Of a stretch of 64,000 nt of DNA, positions 17,321-26,341 are shown in pieces. The position numbers and the translations under genes are program-made. Within the stretch, counting starts at the first letter, position 1, and each line of letters opens with the position of its first letter. A model generated the notes under the pieces. It was not told where the DNA came from and made no database searches. It saw nothing but the letters and a program-made list of their open reading frames with translations. The DNA comes from Aeromonas jandaei. Lineage in GTDB: Bacteria; Pseudomonadota; Gammaproteobacteria; Enterobacterales; Aeromonadaceae. The DNA lies in NCBI RefSeq assembly GCF_037890695.1, contig NZ_CP149571.1, positions 765,001-829,000 on the forward strand. Reading direction: 5' to 3'.

Positions 17321-18220
17321 ATGCGTAGCTATCTGTTATTGCTGGCCATCGGCCTGCTGTGGGGTTCCCAGTTCATTTTCATGCACCAGGCCGTTGCCGA
17401 GCTGCCCCCCATTCTGGTGGCTGCGGGTCGTGCCCTGTGTGGCAGTCTGACCCTGGGTCTGCTCTGCCTGTTCATGCGCCTCAAGAGTGAAAACACCCCG
17501 TGGCGTACCTACATGCTGATCGCCCTGCTGGATGCCACCATCCCCTTCATCATGGTCGCCTGGGGCCAGCAGTATGTGGATAGCGCCATCGCTGCCGTGG
17601 TCATGGGTTGTATCCCGTTTGTGACCATTCTGGCTGCACCGCTGTTTATTTCTGGTGAAAGAATCACCAAAACCGGCCTGCTCTCCGTGATCATCGGCTT
17701 TGCCGGTGTGCTCACCCTGTTCTGGCCGAAACTCTCCCAGGGCATGAACGCCGGTCTGCTCGGTGCCATGGCCATCCTGCTGGGTGCCAGCTGCTTCGCT
17801 ATCGGTCTGCTGATGATCAAGCGCTTCGCCAAGGATCACCCTGTGGTCGTTGCCCGCAATATCCTGATCTCCTCGGCCACCCAGTTGCTGCTGGTTGCCC
17901 CCTTCATGGTTGACCTGAGCAGCCTGACCCTGCCGAGCAGCCAGGCCCTGAGCGCGATTACCGTGCTGGGTACCCTCTGTACCGGTCTGGTCTACTTCCT
18001 CTACATGGCGCTGATCCAGAAGGCCGGCCCGACTTTCGCCTCCTTCAGCAACTATCTGGTGCCGCTGTTCGGCGTGATGCTGGGCGCCCTGTTCCTCGGT
18101 GAACAGATCCACCCCACCACCGGCGTGGCCCTGGCCCTGATCCTCGGCTCGGTCGCCATGAACCAGTGGGCCCAGCAGCGTCGTGTACAGCGTGAGGCAA
18201 CCCTATGTCAGGCATCTTGA
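17321..18220 (+). CDS. EamA/DMT-family inner-membrane transporter
   Basis: A 299-residue protein with ten hydrophobic segments in two EamA repeats (first MRSYLLLLAIGLLWGSQFIF, second beginning near AGLLGAMAILLGASCFAIGL). The conserved GLVYFLYMALIQKAGPTFASFSNYLVPLFGVMLGALFLGE block marks drug/metabolite exporters. I start at 17321, preceded by GGAG; an upstream in-frame ATG at 17249 would add 24 residues over the intergenic operator. The substrate is unknown. It overlaps the next small gene by 16 bases. Confidence 0.88.
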   Translation: MRSYLLLLAIGLLWGSQFIFMHQAVAELPPILVAAGRALCGSLTLGLLCLFMRLKSENTPWRTYMLIALLDATIPFIMVAWGQQYVDSAIAAVVMGCIPFVTILAAPLFISGERITKTGLLSVIIGFAGVLTLFWPKLSQGMNAGLLGAMAILLGASCFAIGLLMIKRFAKDHPVVVARNILISSATQLLLVAPFMVDLSSLTLPSSQALSAITVLGTLCTGLVYFLYMALIQKAGPTFASFSNYLVPLFGVMLGALFLGEQIHPTTGVALALILGSVAMNQWAQQRRVQREATLCQAS

Positions 18221-18366
18221 CCACCCTGTGCGGCGGTCTGGTCCTGATTGCCGGCTGGCAGTATCGCCAGCGACTGGCGGGCATGCTGGGGCTGTTGATG
18301 GTACTGCTGCCCTGGTTCTTCGATAGCAAGCTGCAAGCCATGCTGAGCTATGCCCTGAGTGCCTGA
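18205..18366 (+). CDS. Small membrane protein, 53 residues
   Basis: This short frame starts inside the end of the DMT gene (16-base overlap) with GAGG eight bases upstream. It encodes MSGILTTLCGGLVLIAGWQY, then a second hydrophobic helix around GMLGLLMVLLPWFFDSK. Two predicted membrane segments and the tight overlap suggest a small partner protein of the DMT exporter, co-translated with it. I do not recognise the family. It is too short for usual gene finders, so it is offered with moderate confidence. Confidence 0.55.
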   Translation: MSGILTTLCGGLVLIAGWQYRQRLAGMLGLLMVLLPWFFDSKLQAMLSYALSA

Positions 18367-18450
18367 ATCACTTTTCTGAGTGTGTGAAGAGAGTACATCT
18401 CTCCTATTTTTTGGGACTGTTTTAAAAAAACCTCCGATTTGTCCCCCGCT

Positions 18451-18477
18451 ACCGGCGCTCTGCGCCGGTTTTTTTAT
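18451..18477 (+). terminator. Intrinsic terminator after the DMT operon
   Basis: ACCGGCGC-TCT-GCGCCGGT followed by seven T residues, 85 bases after the small membrane protein gene. Confidence 0.88.
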
Positions 18478-18493
18478 GCCCGCTTGCCGCCAC

Positions 18494-18952
18494 TCACATC
18501 CGGTAGCGGTAGTCGATCCGCTCGTTCTTGCGCGGCCCGGTGATTTGCCAGCTCAGCAGAAAACCGCCGTCAATCTCGGTCAGCTCGGCGCGGTAGTGGT
18601 CTGCCCCGCACAGATGGGGCTCGGCGGTCAGCCAGCAGCCATCCCCTTGCGGCAGCAGCTCGAACAACTCGACCGGCGCTTCATAACGCAGGTGAGAAAG
18701 GCGGATCCCCCGCTCGCTACGCTGCCACCAGAAACGGTTGTGCATGGTGAGCACCCGACCATGGGGAGTGGTGTAGCTCCCCTGCTCGCTGAAGAGCCAG
18801 CCACCCTGATGATCGGTCACCGCCACGACCCCTTCGCCGCGACCATTCCAGTCGGTCGCCGACCCCTCGCCATTGCTGGCGGTGAAGTCAAATGCTCCGA
18901 CCTGTGGCAATCGTGCCCATAAACGCTGGATTGCCGCTTGCATCTCGGCCAT
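18494..18952 (-). CDS. Conserved hypothetical protein (DUF6314-like)
   Basis: A protein of about 152 residues with no signal peptide or membrane segment. It is rich in beta-strand and Trp/Gly motifs (ASNGEGSATDWNGRGEGVVAV, HNRFWWQRSERGIRLSHLRYE), and ends GPRKNERIDYRYRM. This pattern resembles the lipocalin-like DUF6314 family, whose function is unknown; the assignment is tentative. GAGGGGG lies before two adjacent ATG codons and the second (18952) has better spacing. It is divergent from the next DMT gene. Confidence 0.65.
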   Translation of the reverse strand: MAEMQAAIQRLWARLPQVGAFDFTASNGEGSATDWNGRGEGVVAVTDHQGGWLFSEQGSYTTPHGRVLTMHNRFWWQRSERGIRLSHLRYEAPVELFELLPQGDGCWLTAEPHLCGADHYRAELTEIDGGFLLSWQITGPRKNERIDYRYRM

Positions 18953-18995
18953 CATAGCCCCCTCAAAAATTGACAACTGATGACAAATCAACCAC

Positions 18996-19850
18996 ATGAA
19001 CTACTTGATAGGGGTCACCCTGCTCTGGTCATTCTCCTTCAGCCTGATCGGGGTCTACCTCGCCGGTCAGGTGGATGCCTACTTTTCGGTGCTGACCCGC
19101 ATCGCTCTCGCCAGTCTGGTGTTTCTACCCTTCCTGCGTCGCCGCTGGCTGCGACCCGCTCTGGCAGGCAAACTGATGGCTCTCGGTGCCATCCAGCTCG
19201 GCATCATGTATCTCTTCTACTACCACTCCTTTCTGCTGCTGACGGTACCGGAAGTGCTGGTCTTTACCATCTTCACCCCCATCTACGTCACCCTGCTCCA
19301 CGACCTGCTTGAGCGGCGCTTCAACCTCGCCTATCTGTGGGGAGCCCTGCTGGCCGTCGCCGGTGCAGCCGTGATCCGCTTTGACGGGCTGACCGAGAGT
19401 TATGCGCTGGGCTTTCTGGTGGTGCAGGGAGCCAACCTCGGCTTTGCCATGGGTCAGGTGGGCTACAAGGTACTGCTGGCAAGGGAGGCGGAGCAACCGC
19501 CACAGCTGGCGATTTTCGGCTGCTTCTATCTGGGAGCACTGGTGATCGCCCTGCCTGCTTGGTGGTTGCTGGGCAAACCCCAGTACCCGACCAGCGGGCT
19601 GCAGTGGGGCATTCTGCTCTGGCTCGGGGTGGGCGCTTCGGGACTGGGCTACTTCCTGTGGAACAAGGGGGCAACGCTGGTCAGCAGCGGGGTGCTCGCC
19701 ATCATGAACAATGCGCTCATTCCGGCCGGCCTGCTGGTCAATCTGCTGATCTGGGGCAAGGATACCGATTTGACCAGACTGGCCATCGGCGGAGTGCTGA
19801 TGCTGGCATCCCTCAAGGTGTGCCAGCATCGCAAGGTCACTTCATCCTGA
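18996..19850 (+). CDS. EamA/DMT-family transporter
   Basis: A 284-residue, ten-segment DMT protein (MNYLIGVTLLWSFSFSLIGVY start; second repeat GFLVVQGANLGFAMGQVGYKVLL; NNALIPAGLLVNLLIWGKD near the end). It resembles the carboxylate/amino-acid/amine exporter subgroup. The substrate cannot be read from the sequence. No strong ribosome-binding site is visible before the ATG. It is convergent with the degenerate GGDEF gene, with seven bases between stop codons. Confidence 0.85.
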   Translation: MNYLIGVTLLWSFSFSLIGVYLAGQVDAYFSVLTRIALASLVFLPFLRRRWLRPALAGKLMALGAIQLGIMYLFYYHSFLLLTVPEVLVFTIFTPIYVTLLHDLLERRFNLAYLWGALLAVAGAAVIRFDGLTESYALGFLVVQGANLGFAMGQVGYKVLLAREAEQPPQLAIFGCFYLGALVIALPAWWLLGKPQYPTSGLQWGILLWLGVGASGLGYFLWNKGATLVSSGVLAIMNNALIPAGLLVNLLIWGKDTDLTRLAIGGVLMLASLKVCQHRKVTSS

Positions 19851-19857
19851 GTGGCAA

Positions 19858-20720
19858 CTAGCCGACGACGGCGTTGCGCTCCCGTCTGGCCTGACCGTGG
19901 CAGGTGGCCAGACGGGCCAGCAGATGGTCAAGCTGCTCGCCGGGCTGGCTCTGTACCAGCCCGATACTGACGGTCACTGGCCGCTGTGGCAGCAGGCTGG
20001 CGTCGGCAATTTCGAGGCGCAGCCGTTCGGCAATCTCCAGCCCCTTCATCCGCTCGGTGCGGGAGAGCATCAGAATAAAGCCATCCTCATCCCAGCGGGC
20101 GAAGGGATCTTCGCGGCGCAGCTCGTGGCGCACGATGCGCGCCAGCTTGGCCAGCATGGCGTCACAGGCAACCTCGCCAAAGAGCTGGCGGATCTTGGCC
20201 ATGTGATCGACGGAGAATTGCAACAGGCTGAAGGTTCCCCCCTCGGCCAACAGCCTCTCCTCCAGCAGTTGCTCGAAGCGGCTGCGACTCTCCAGCCCGG
20301 TCAGCGGATCGGTACCGTGCCGCTCTTCCACCAGCACGACGGCGGGATCGAGATGGCGTACCACGCCAAGCAGATGGCCCCGTTCGTCACGGCGGATCCG
20401 CTCTTCCAGCCGGATGTAGTGGCCGTGGTGGTGAAGAATGCGATATTCGAGGCGCAGACCGCTGCTGCGGCCGCTCTGGCAGGCGCTCAGGGCATCAGCC
20501 AGCCGGGCAACGTCATCGGGATGCACCCGCTCCAGCCAGCCGAGATCATCCGGCCAGCTATCGCCAAGCCCCAGCAGGCGCAGGCAGGAGGGGTCGCGGC
20601 GCAACCCCTGTTGCGGGGACCAGGCCAGATCCCCGCCTCCAGCAGCGCCATGGCATCAAACAGCAGACCCGGATCAAGCCGGGCGGTGACATCCACCAAA
20701 GGTGTCTTGAGCATTTCCAT
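19858..20720 (-). pseudogene. PAS-GGDEF protein, frameshifted and with degenerate active site
   Basis: An N-terminal frame starting at 20720 (GAGGTG upstream) encodes MEMLKTPLVDVTARLDPGLL, then FDAMALLEAGIW. The expected PAS continuation AWSPQQGLRRDPSCLRLLG lies in the next frame. A single missing base (a G after TGG at about 20624-20627) would join them. The rest is a PAS fold (WLERVHPDD...RLEYRILHHHGHYIRLEERI) followed by a GGDEF domain with DPLTGLESRSRF. The GGDEF signature itself reads DEDGF (bases 20077-20091), so diguanylate cyclase activity is unlikely even if the frame is intact. An internal start could still yield a 248-residue protein. Confidence 0.75.
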
Positions 20721-20790
20721 GGGGCACCTCGAAACCGAATCTGAAGAGCTGATTCATAAGTAACATTGGCCATGGCGGCGAGCAACAGGG

Positions 20791-21507
20791 TCAGCTCGCT
20801 TTTCCGTGATAACCCTCCATCAGGGTCTGCCAGTTATCCGGTACGAAGTGGAAGCTGGTGTGCAGTTGGGACTCCTTGTTGAAGGAGCGCAAGAGCCGCT
20901 CCAGATTGCCCTTCTGCCACTCGCCGGGGGAGCGGATCGCCCCCTTGTCGAAGTCGATCACCCACACCTTCTCATCCTTATCGAGCAGCAGGTTGTGGCT
21001 GTTGAGATCGGCGTGGTAAACCCCGGCATCGTGCAGCTGGCGCACCGTCTGGCCAATCTTGTGCCACACCTCGCTGGCAACCGGCCCCTGCTTGAGCAGG
21101 GCGACCATGTCCTTGGCACCGCGAATACGCTCGATCAGGATGTCGGCGCGATAAAATGGGCCCTGTTTGGCCATCCGCGCACCGAACGGACGCGGCACCG
21201 GCAACCCCAGTTCGCACAACTTGGCCAGCAGGGTGTATTCCGCCATGGCGCGGCTCGATTCGACCCCTTCGAACCAGAAGCGATCCCGCACCACCTTGCC
21301 CACCATGCCGCCACGATAGTAGTGGCGCAGCACCAGATGGCGGGACTCATCCTTGACGAACCAGGTCACACCGCGGCCAATGGAGGTTCCCACCACCTGA
21401 CGGTTGTTCTGCCACCAGGCCGGTTCGAATAACTGGGAAGTGGGGTCGCGAAAGGCCCCTTCGGCGAACCAGCAAACCTGGTTGTGTTCGGTCTGTATCA
21501 GCATCAT
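20791..21507 (-). CDS. kdkA: 3-deoxy-D-manno-octulosonic acid (Kdo) kinase KdkA
   Basis: A 238-residue small protein-kinase-fold enzyme that phosphorylates Kdo of lipid A at O-4 on the cytoplasmic face. Kinase signatures are YHADLNSHNLLLD (catalytic loop) and VIDFDKG (metal-binding Asp). The N-terminus has the family's TEHNQVCWFAEGAFRD. I start at 21507 (two adjacent ATGs, 21507 and 21504, after GCGGGATCTTC), not at 21573. It is divergent from an OpsX-type heptosyltransferase. In Haemophilus, KdkA and OpsX act in sequence on a single phosphorylated Kdo. Confidence 0.92.
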   Translation of the reverse strand: MMLIQTEHNQVCWFAEGAFRDPTSQLFEPAWWQNNRQVVGTSIGRGVTWFVKDESRHLVLRHYYRGGMVGKVVRDRFWFEGVESSRAMAEYTLLAKLCELGLPVPRPFGARMAKQGPFYRADILIERIRGAKDMVALLKQGPVASEVWHKIGQTVRQLHDAGVYHADLNSHNLLLDKDEKVWVIDFDKGAIRSPGEWQKGNLERLLRSFNKESQLHTSFHFVPDNWQTLMEGYHGKAS

Positions 21508-21704
21508 GAAGATCCCGCTCGGTGGGTCGTTGATCGCCCCTATGTATGGGCGATGAGGCTGCGACTGTGGCATGCCCGCAACATGTGCCAGCCATGGCGG
21601 CTATTAGGGTGGCAAAGCCCGGCTGACGATTGCGCGCAATTTTACAATCCACAGGGGAGTTTGCATAATGCCATCCACCCTTTTTGCCAGCCGTGCGCCA
21701 CATC

Positions 21705-22760
21705 ATGCCGCTATTTCAAACGCCTCCCTCCTCCATCTGCATTCTGCGGCTCTCCGCCATCGGCGACTGCTGCCACGCGCTGGCACTGGTACGGGTCATC
21801 CAGCGGGAGTGGCCGCAAACCCGCATCACCTGGATCACCGGGAAAATCGAGGCAACCCTGTTTGCCGATCTGCCCGGTGTCGAGGTGATCGCCTTCGACA
21901 AGAGCAAGGGATGGCGCGGCTATCGCGACCTGTGGCAGACCCTCCGGGGACGCCAGTTTGATGCCCTGCTGCATCTGCAGGCTGCCATGCGCGCCAGCAT
22001 CGCCACCCTCGGCATCAAGGCCAGGGTCAAACTCGGGTTTGATCGGGAGCGGGCCAACGACGGTCAGTGGCTGTTCACCAACCACAAGGTGCCCTCGCCC
22101 ACCTCTCCCCACGTGCTGGACGGTTTCCTCGCCTTTGCCAAAGAGCTCGGCATCAAGGATCTGACCCCGGATTGGCAGCTGCCCATCAGCCCCGAACACC
22201 AAGCCTGGGCGAAAGAGAAGATTGGTGGCAAACCGACCCTGCTGATCTGCGCCGCCGCCAGCAAGGCGTTCAAAAACTGGACGGCTGCGGGCTATGCCGC
22301 ACTGGCGGATCACGCAGCCAGCAAGGGTTTTCAGGTCTATCTCTGTGGCGGGCCAGCCAAACTGGAGCGTGATCTGACTGCCGAGATCCGGCAACTCAGC
22401 CAGAGCAAGCCGGTCGATCTGGTTGGCCAGACCAACCTCAAGCAGCTGCTGGCGCTGATTGGTGAGGCGAGTCTGGTGCTGGCCCCCGACACAGGCCCAA
22501 CCCACATGGCCACCATTGTCGGCACACCGGTCATCGGCCTCTATGCCCACCACAATCCGGCCCGCACCGGCCCCTATCTCTGCCGGGATTATGTCGTCAG
22601 CGTCTATCAGACCCTGATTGAGCAGGAGACCGGCAAGCCGCTGGCCGAGCTTGGCTGGCGCACCCGCCTCAAGGATCCCGATGCCATGCGAAAAATCACC
22701 AGCGAGCAGGTGATCGCCGCCTTCGATCGCCTCTGCGCCGATCGCCATCTGCCTGACTGA
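21705..22760 (+). CDS. opsX: OpsX-type LPS heptosyltransferase (GT family 9)
   Basis: A 351-residue glycosyltransferase family 9 protein. It begins PSSICILRLSAIGDCCHALA, has LLICAAASKAFKNWTAAGYA in the middle and the donor-binding block LVLAPDTGPTHMATIVGTPVIGLY, and ends with the HHNPARTGPY region. Members add L-glycero-D-manno-heptose to Kdo in LPS core assembly at the inner membrane. Start at 21705 (MPLFQTPPSS) is preferred over 21684. Pairing with kdkA, which supplies Kdo phosphate, supports the OpsX rather than WaaC type. Confidence 0.87.
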   Translation: MPLFQTPPSSICILRLSAIGDCCHALALVRVIQREWPQTRITWITGKIEATLFADLPGVEVIAFDKSKGWRGYRDLWQTLRGRQFDALLHLQAAMRASIATLGIKARVKLGFDRERANDGQWLFTNHKVPSPTSPHVLDGFLAFAKELGIKDLTPDWQLPISPEHQAWAKEKIGGKPTLLICAAASKAFKNWTAAGYAALADHAASKGFQVYLCGGPAKLERDLTAEIRQLSQSKPVDLVGQTNLKQLLALIGEASLVLAPDTGPTHMATIVGTPVIGLYAHHNPARTGPYLCRDYVVSVYQTLIEQETGKPLAELGWRTRLKDPDAMRKITSEQVIAAFDRLCADRHLPD

Positions 22761-23059
22761 AAGCAGCTCGGAAATCCCGAGCAGTGAGGCAGGGATAACC
22801 TGATGGCCCCATGCCGGAGCGACAGGCAGAATAAAGACCGATGTGGGTTACGCTCCCGCAACAAGCTACGAACACTTTGATCGGCCGGAATATGATTCCG
22901 GCCGTTTTTTTATTCGCCACCTTCTGTTAAAATTCGCCGCCTTTACATCCCCCTGATCCAAGAATTTATCCGCATCATGCGTTTGGCTGTCTCCCTTTCG
23001 GGCACAAGACGGCGGCCTCTGCTACAACCAAAATGCGGGTCCCGATTAAAGGTAATAAC
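22761..23059. other. Intergenic region between opsX and gmk
   Basis: About 300 bases. It contains a short hairpin CTCGGAAATCCCGAG near 22770 and an intrinsic terminator at 22882-22911. An AT-rich stretch (CTGTTAAAATTCG near 22925) could be the -10 region of gmk. I see no coding frame or RNA family that I recognise between 22780 and 22880. Confidence 0.5.
22882..22911 (+). terminator. Intrinsic terminator upstream of gmk
   Basis: CGGCCGGAAT-ATG-ATTCCGGCCG followed by seven T residues, a ten-pair stem. It lies 120 bases after the opsX stop. Confidence 0.88.
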
Positions 23060-23686
23060 ATGGCGCAACAAGGCACTCTCTATATCATCTCCTCCCCGAG
23101 CGGCGCAGGTAAATCCAGTCTGCTCAACGCCTTGCTGACCAACCACAATCAAGCTGGCAAGATGCAGCTGTCGGTCTCCCACACCACACGCGCCACCCGC
23201 CCCGGCGAAGAGCACGGTGTCCACTACCACTTCGTCAAGGTGGAAGAGTTCAAGGAGCTGATCGAGCGCGGCGATTTTCTGGAGTGGGCCGAAGTATTCG
23301 GCAACTACTACGGAACCTCCCGCGCCGCCATCGAAGCCTGTCTGGCGCAGGGAATCGACGTATTCCTCGACATCGACTGGCAGGGCGCCCGCCAGATCCG
23401 CGAACTGATGCCGACCAAGTCCATCTTCATCCTGCCTCCCAGCCGTGAAGAGCTGGAACGCCGCCTGATTGGCCGCGGTCAGGACAGCGCAGAGGTGATC
23501 GCCGGCCGGATGGCAAAAGCCATTGCCGAAATGGTGCACTACGACGAATATGACTACGTGATTATCAATGAAGAGTTCGAGCAGGCACTGTTCCAGCTCA
23601 GAGCCATTATTGAGTGCCAACGGCTGGAGATGCGTCATCAACAGCAGGCACAACAAAACTTGCTGCAACAGTTACTGGCAGAATAA
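23060..23686 (+). CDS. gmk: Guanylate kinase
   Basis: A 208-residue cytoplasmic enzyme that phosphorylates GMP to GDP. The P-loop [10 protein letters not shown] (residues 11-20), the GMP-binding [11 protein letters not shown] and GVHYHFV blocks and the [10 protein letters not shown] segment are all present. I start at 23060 (MAQQGTLYI) after AAAGGTAATAAC. The order gmk-rpoZ-spoT-trmH is the standard enterobacterial and Vibrio cluster, linking guanine nucleotide supply with ppGpp metabolism. Confidence 0.97.
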   Translation: MAQQGTLYIISSPSGAGKSSLLNALLTNHNQAGKMQLSVSHTTRATRPGEEHGVHYHFVKVEEFKELIERGDFLEWAEVFGNYYGTSRAAIEACLAQGIDVFLDIDWQGARQIRELMPTKSIFILPPSREELERRLIGRGQDSAEVIAGRMAKAIAEMVHYDEYDYVIINEEFEQALFQLRAIIECQRLEMRHQQQAQQNLLQQLLAE

Positions 23687-23766
23687 GCCAAAAACGAGTA
23701 AACTTTTGCGTCATTTTTAAACACCGCTTTTCTAAACACAGAAAGCCCACATAACTGGAGTCCTGC

Positions 23767-24042
23767 ATGGCACGCGTTACTGTAGAAGATGCTGTAAAAC
23801 AGGTTGGTAACCGTTTTGACCTGGTGCTGGTCGCCGCACGCCGCGCCCGTCAAATCGCGGTTCAAGGCAAAGATCCGCTGGTTGAAGAAGAGAACGACAA
23901 GCCGACCGTGATCGCCCTGCGTGAGATCGAACTGGGTCTGGTAAACAACCAGGTAATGGACACCCAGGACCGCTACGAGCAGCAAGAACAGGAAGCCGCC
24001 GAGCTGGCTGCCGTTGCTGCCATCGCCGAAGGCCGCGGTTAA
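23767..24042 (+). CDS. rpoZ: RNA polymerase omega subunit
   Basis: A 91-residue omega subunit starting [20 protein letters not shown] with the conserved LVAARRARQ helix and the [18 protein letters not shown] segment. It stabilises the beta' subunit and forms part of a ppGpp-binding site on RNA polymerase, which makes the adjacency to spoT functionally sensible. ACTGGAG precedes the ATG. Confidence 0.97.
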   Translation: MARVTVEDAVKQVGNRFDLVLVAARRARQIAVQGKDPLVEEENDKPTVIALREIELGLVNNQVMDTQDRYEQQEQEAAELAAVAAIAEGRG

Positions 24043-24058
24043 GTCACTCTTTCCCCAT

Positions 24059-24084
24059 AGTCGGCACCCGCCCGGGTGCCGACT
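24059..24084. repeat. Perfect inverted repeat between rpoZ and spoT
   Basis: AGTCGGCACCC-GCCC-GGGTGCCGACT is an 11-pair perfect stem 16 bases after rpoZ. No T-tract follows, so it is not an ordinary intrinsic terminator. It may modulate read-through or stabilise the rpoZ mRNA end. Confidence 0.6.
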
Positions 24085-24178
24085 GTTCATCCCCATTTAC
24101 AACCGCTCGAAAACCTCGCAAACTCAGGGCTACACGCTCAACTCCACGAATTGCCGTTTCACCGCTGCGGGGACTGTC

Positions 24179-26296
24179 TTGTATTTATTTGAAAATCTTA
24201 AAGAAATAGCCAGTTCCTACCTGCCGCCCGAGCAGGTCGAGAAGCTCAGGCAAGCCTATGTGGTGGCCCGTGATGCCCACCAGGGACAGATGCGTTCCAG
24301 TGGCGAGCCCTATATCACTCACCCCGTCGCCGTAGCCCGAATTCTGGGCGATATGCGCCTCGATCATGAAACCCTGATGGCCGCCGTGCTGCACGACGTC
24401 ATTGAGGATACCCCGATCACCAAGGCCGATCTGGCCGAACAGTTTGGCGATGCGGTCGCCGAGCTGGTAGCCGGGGTCTCCAAGCTCGACAAGCTGAAGT
24501 TTCGCGATCGCAAAGAGGCTCAGGCCGAGAACTTCCGCAAAATGGTGATGGCGATGACCCAGGATATCCGGGTCATTCTGATCAAGCTTGCCGACCGCAC
24601 CCACAATATGCGCACCCTGGGCTCTCTGCGCCCTGACAAGCGCCGCCGCATCGCCCGGGAAACCCTCGAAATCTTCGCCCCCATCGCCAACCGCCTCGGT
24701 ATTCACACCATGAAGAACGAGCTGGAAGAGCTGGGCTTCGAGGCGCTCTATCCAATGCGCTCCCGCGTGTTGCGCGAATCGGTGCGCCGCGCCCGTGGCA
24801 ATCGCCGCGAGATTATCGACTCCATCCAGAGCGAAATCAGCGGGCGCCTGCGTGAGGCTGGGATCGAACATCAGGTCAGTGGCCGCGAGAAGAACCTCTT
24901 CTCCATCTACAACAAGATGGAGAAAAAAGAGCTGCAATTTCATGAGGTAATGGATATCTACGCCTTTCGGGTCAAGGTGAAGGACATAGATACCTGTTAC
25001 CGGGTGCTGGGGCAGATGCACAGCCTCTACAAGCCGCGCCCCGGCCGCTTCAAGGATTACATCGCCATCCCCAAGACCAACGGCTACCAGTCGCTGCACA
25101 CCTCGCTGGTGGGTCCGCACGGGGTGCCGGTGGAGGTGCAGATCCGCACCGAATTTATGGATCAGATGGCCGATAAAGGGGTTGCCGCCCACTGGGCCTA
25201 CAAGCAGGATGGAGACAGCTCGGGCACCACTGCCCAGATCCGCGCCCAGCGCTGGATGCAGAGCCTGCTGGAATTGCAGCAGAGCGCTGGCAGCTCGTTT
25301 GAATTTATCGAAGGGGTCAAAACCGACCTCTTCCCTGACGAAATCTACGTCTTTACCCCCGAAGGGCGCATCATGGAACTGCCCGCAGGCGCCACGCCAG
25401 TGGACTTCGCCTACACGGTGCACACCGATATCGGCCACGCCTGTGTCGGTTCGCGGGTCGACCGCCACCCCTACCCGCTCAGCAGCCCGCTGCACTCGGG
25501 CCAGACGGTGGAGATCATTACGGCGCCGGGCGCCCGTCCCAACGCGGCCTGGCTCAACTTCGTGGTGACCACCAAGGCACGTTCCAAGATCCGCCAGTTC
25601 CTCAAGAACCTGCGCACCGAAGAGTCGGTGGTGCTGGGTCGTCGCCTGCTCAACCATGCGCTGGGCGCCAAGAATATCGAAGACATCCCCGAGCCGCGCA
25701 TCAAACAGGTGCTGGCCGATACCAAGCACGAGAACCTGCAAGGCCTGCTGGCCGATGTGGGCCTCGGCAACGCCATGAGCGTCATGGTGGCGCGCCGCAT
25801 GCTGGGGGATGAACTGCCGCCGGAAGAACAGCCCAAAACCAGCAGCAAGAAGATGCCGATCAAGGGTGCCGACGGCATGCTGGTCACCTTCGCCAACTGC
25901 TGCCGTCCGATCCCGGGGGATGCCATCATCGCCCACATCAGCCCGGGCAAGGGTCTGGTGATCCACCAGGAAGCCTGTCGCAACATCAAGGGCTACAGCA
26001 AGGAGCCGGACAAGTACTTGCCGGTACAGTGGGAAGTGGACAAGGAGCAGGAACAGGAGTTCCGCACCGGCATCAGCATCGAGATCATCAATCATCAGGG
26101 TGCGCTGGCCGAACTGGCCAACGTGATTGCCGCCACCGGTGCCAACATTCACGCCATCAGCACCGAAGAGAAGGATGGCCGGGTCTATCAGGTGAGCCTG
26201 CTCATCACCACCAAGAGCCGCATCCATCTGGCCAACATCATGCGCAAGATCCGCGTCATGCCCAACGTGCTCAAGGTGAGCCGGCAAAAGAACTGA
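24179..26296 (+). CDS. spoT: Bifunctional (p)ppGpp synthetase/hydrolase SpoT
   Basis: A 705-residue cytosolic enzyme that degrades and makes the alarmone ppGpp. I start at the TTG codon 24179, which gives MYLFENLKEIASSYLPPEQ, matching the E. coli SpoT start; the longer frame from 24014 would include rpoZ sequence and the hairpin. Domain order: HD hydrolase (ITHPVAVA, VLHDVIEDT, about residues 45-155), RelA/SpoT synthetase (YAFRVKVKDIDTCYRVLGQ, FKDYIAIPKTNGYQSLHTS), TGS (VFTPEGRIMELPAGATPVDFAY), helical and conserved-Cys region (ANCCRPIPGD), and a C-terminal ACT domain. TTG initiation should keep expression low. Confidence 0.96.
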   Translation: MYLFENLKEIASSYLPPEQVEKLRQAYVVARDAHQGQMRSSGEPYITHPVAVARILGDMRLDHETLMAAVLHDVIEDTPITKADLAEQFGDAVAELVAGVSKLDKLKFRDRKEAQAENFRKMVMAMTQDIRVILIKLADRTHNMRTLGSLRPDKRRRIARETLEIFAPIANRLGIHTMKNELEELGFEALYPMRSRVLRESVRRARGNRREIIDSIQSEISGRLREAGIEHQVSGREKNLFSIYNKMEKKELQFHEVMDIYAFRVKVKDIDTCYRVLGQMHSLYKPRPGRFKDYIAIPKTNGYQSLHTSLVGPHGVPVEVQIRTEFMDQMADKGVAAHWAYKQDGDSSGTTAQIRAQRWMQSLLELQQSAGSSFEFIEGVKTDLFPDEIYVFTPEGRIMELPAGATPVDFAYTVHTDIGHACVGSRVDRHPYPLSSPLHSGQTVEIITAPGARPNAAWLNFVVTTKARSKIRQFLKNLRTEESVVLGRRLLNHALGAKNIEDIPEPRIKQVLADTKHENLQGLLADVGLGNAMSVMVARRMLGDELPPEEQPKTSSKKMPIKGADGMLVTFANCCRPIPGDAIIAHISPGKGLVIHQEACRNIKGYSKEPDKYLPVQWEVDKEQEQEFRTGISIEIINHQGALAELANVIAATGANIHAISTEEKDGRVYQVSLLITTKSRIHLANIMRKIRVMPNVLKVSRQKN

Positions 26297-26303
26297 TCAC
26301 ACA

Positions 26304-26333
26304 GGCGGCGCAAGCCGCCTGCTGCTTTTTAAG
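26304..26333 (+). terminator. Weak terminator or spacer hairpin between spoT and trmH
   Basis: AGGCGGC-GCAA-GCCGCCT is followed by GCTGCTTTTT. The T-tract is set off by five bases, so partial termination is likely, allowing some read-through to trmH. Confidence 0.5.
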
Positions 26334-26341
26334 AGACAACC

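Noticed and set aside
22943..23668. 241-residue minus-strand frame opposite gmk
   Set aside because: Antisense to guanylate kinase, whose P-loop and nucleotide-binding motifs are clear on the plus strand.
24185..26287. 700-residue open frame on the minus strand
   Set aside because: It lies wholly antisense to spoT, has no ribosome-binding site or recognisable domain, and is rich in His/Gly/Asp as expected of the complement of a high-G+C gene.
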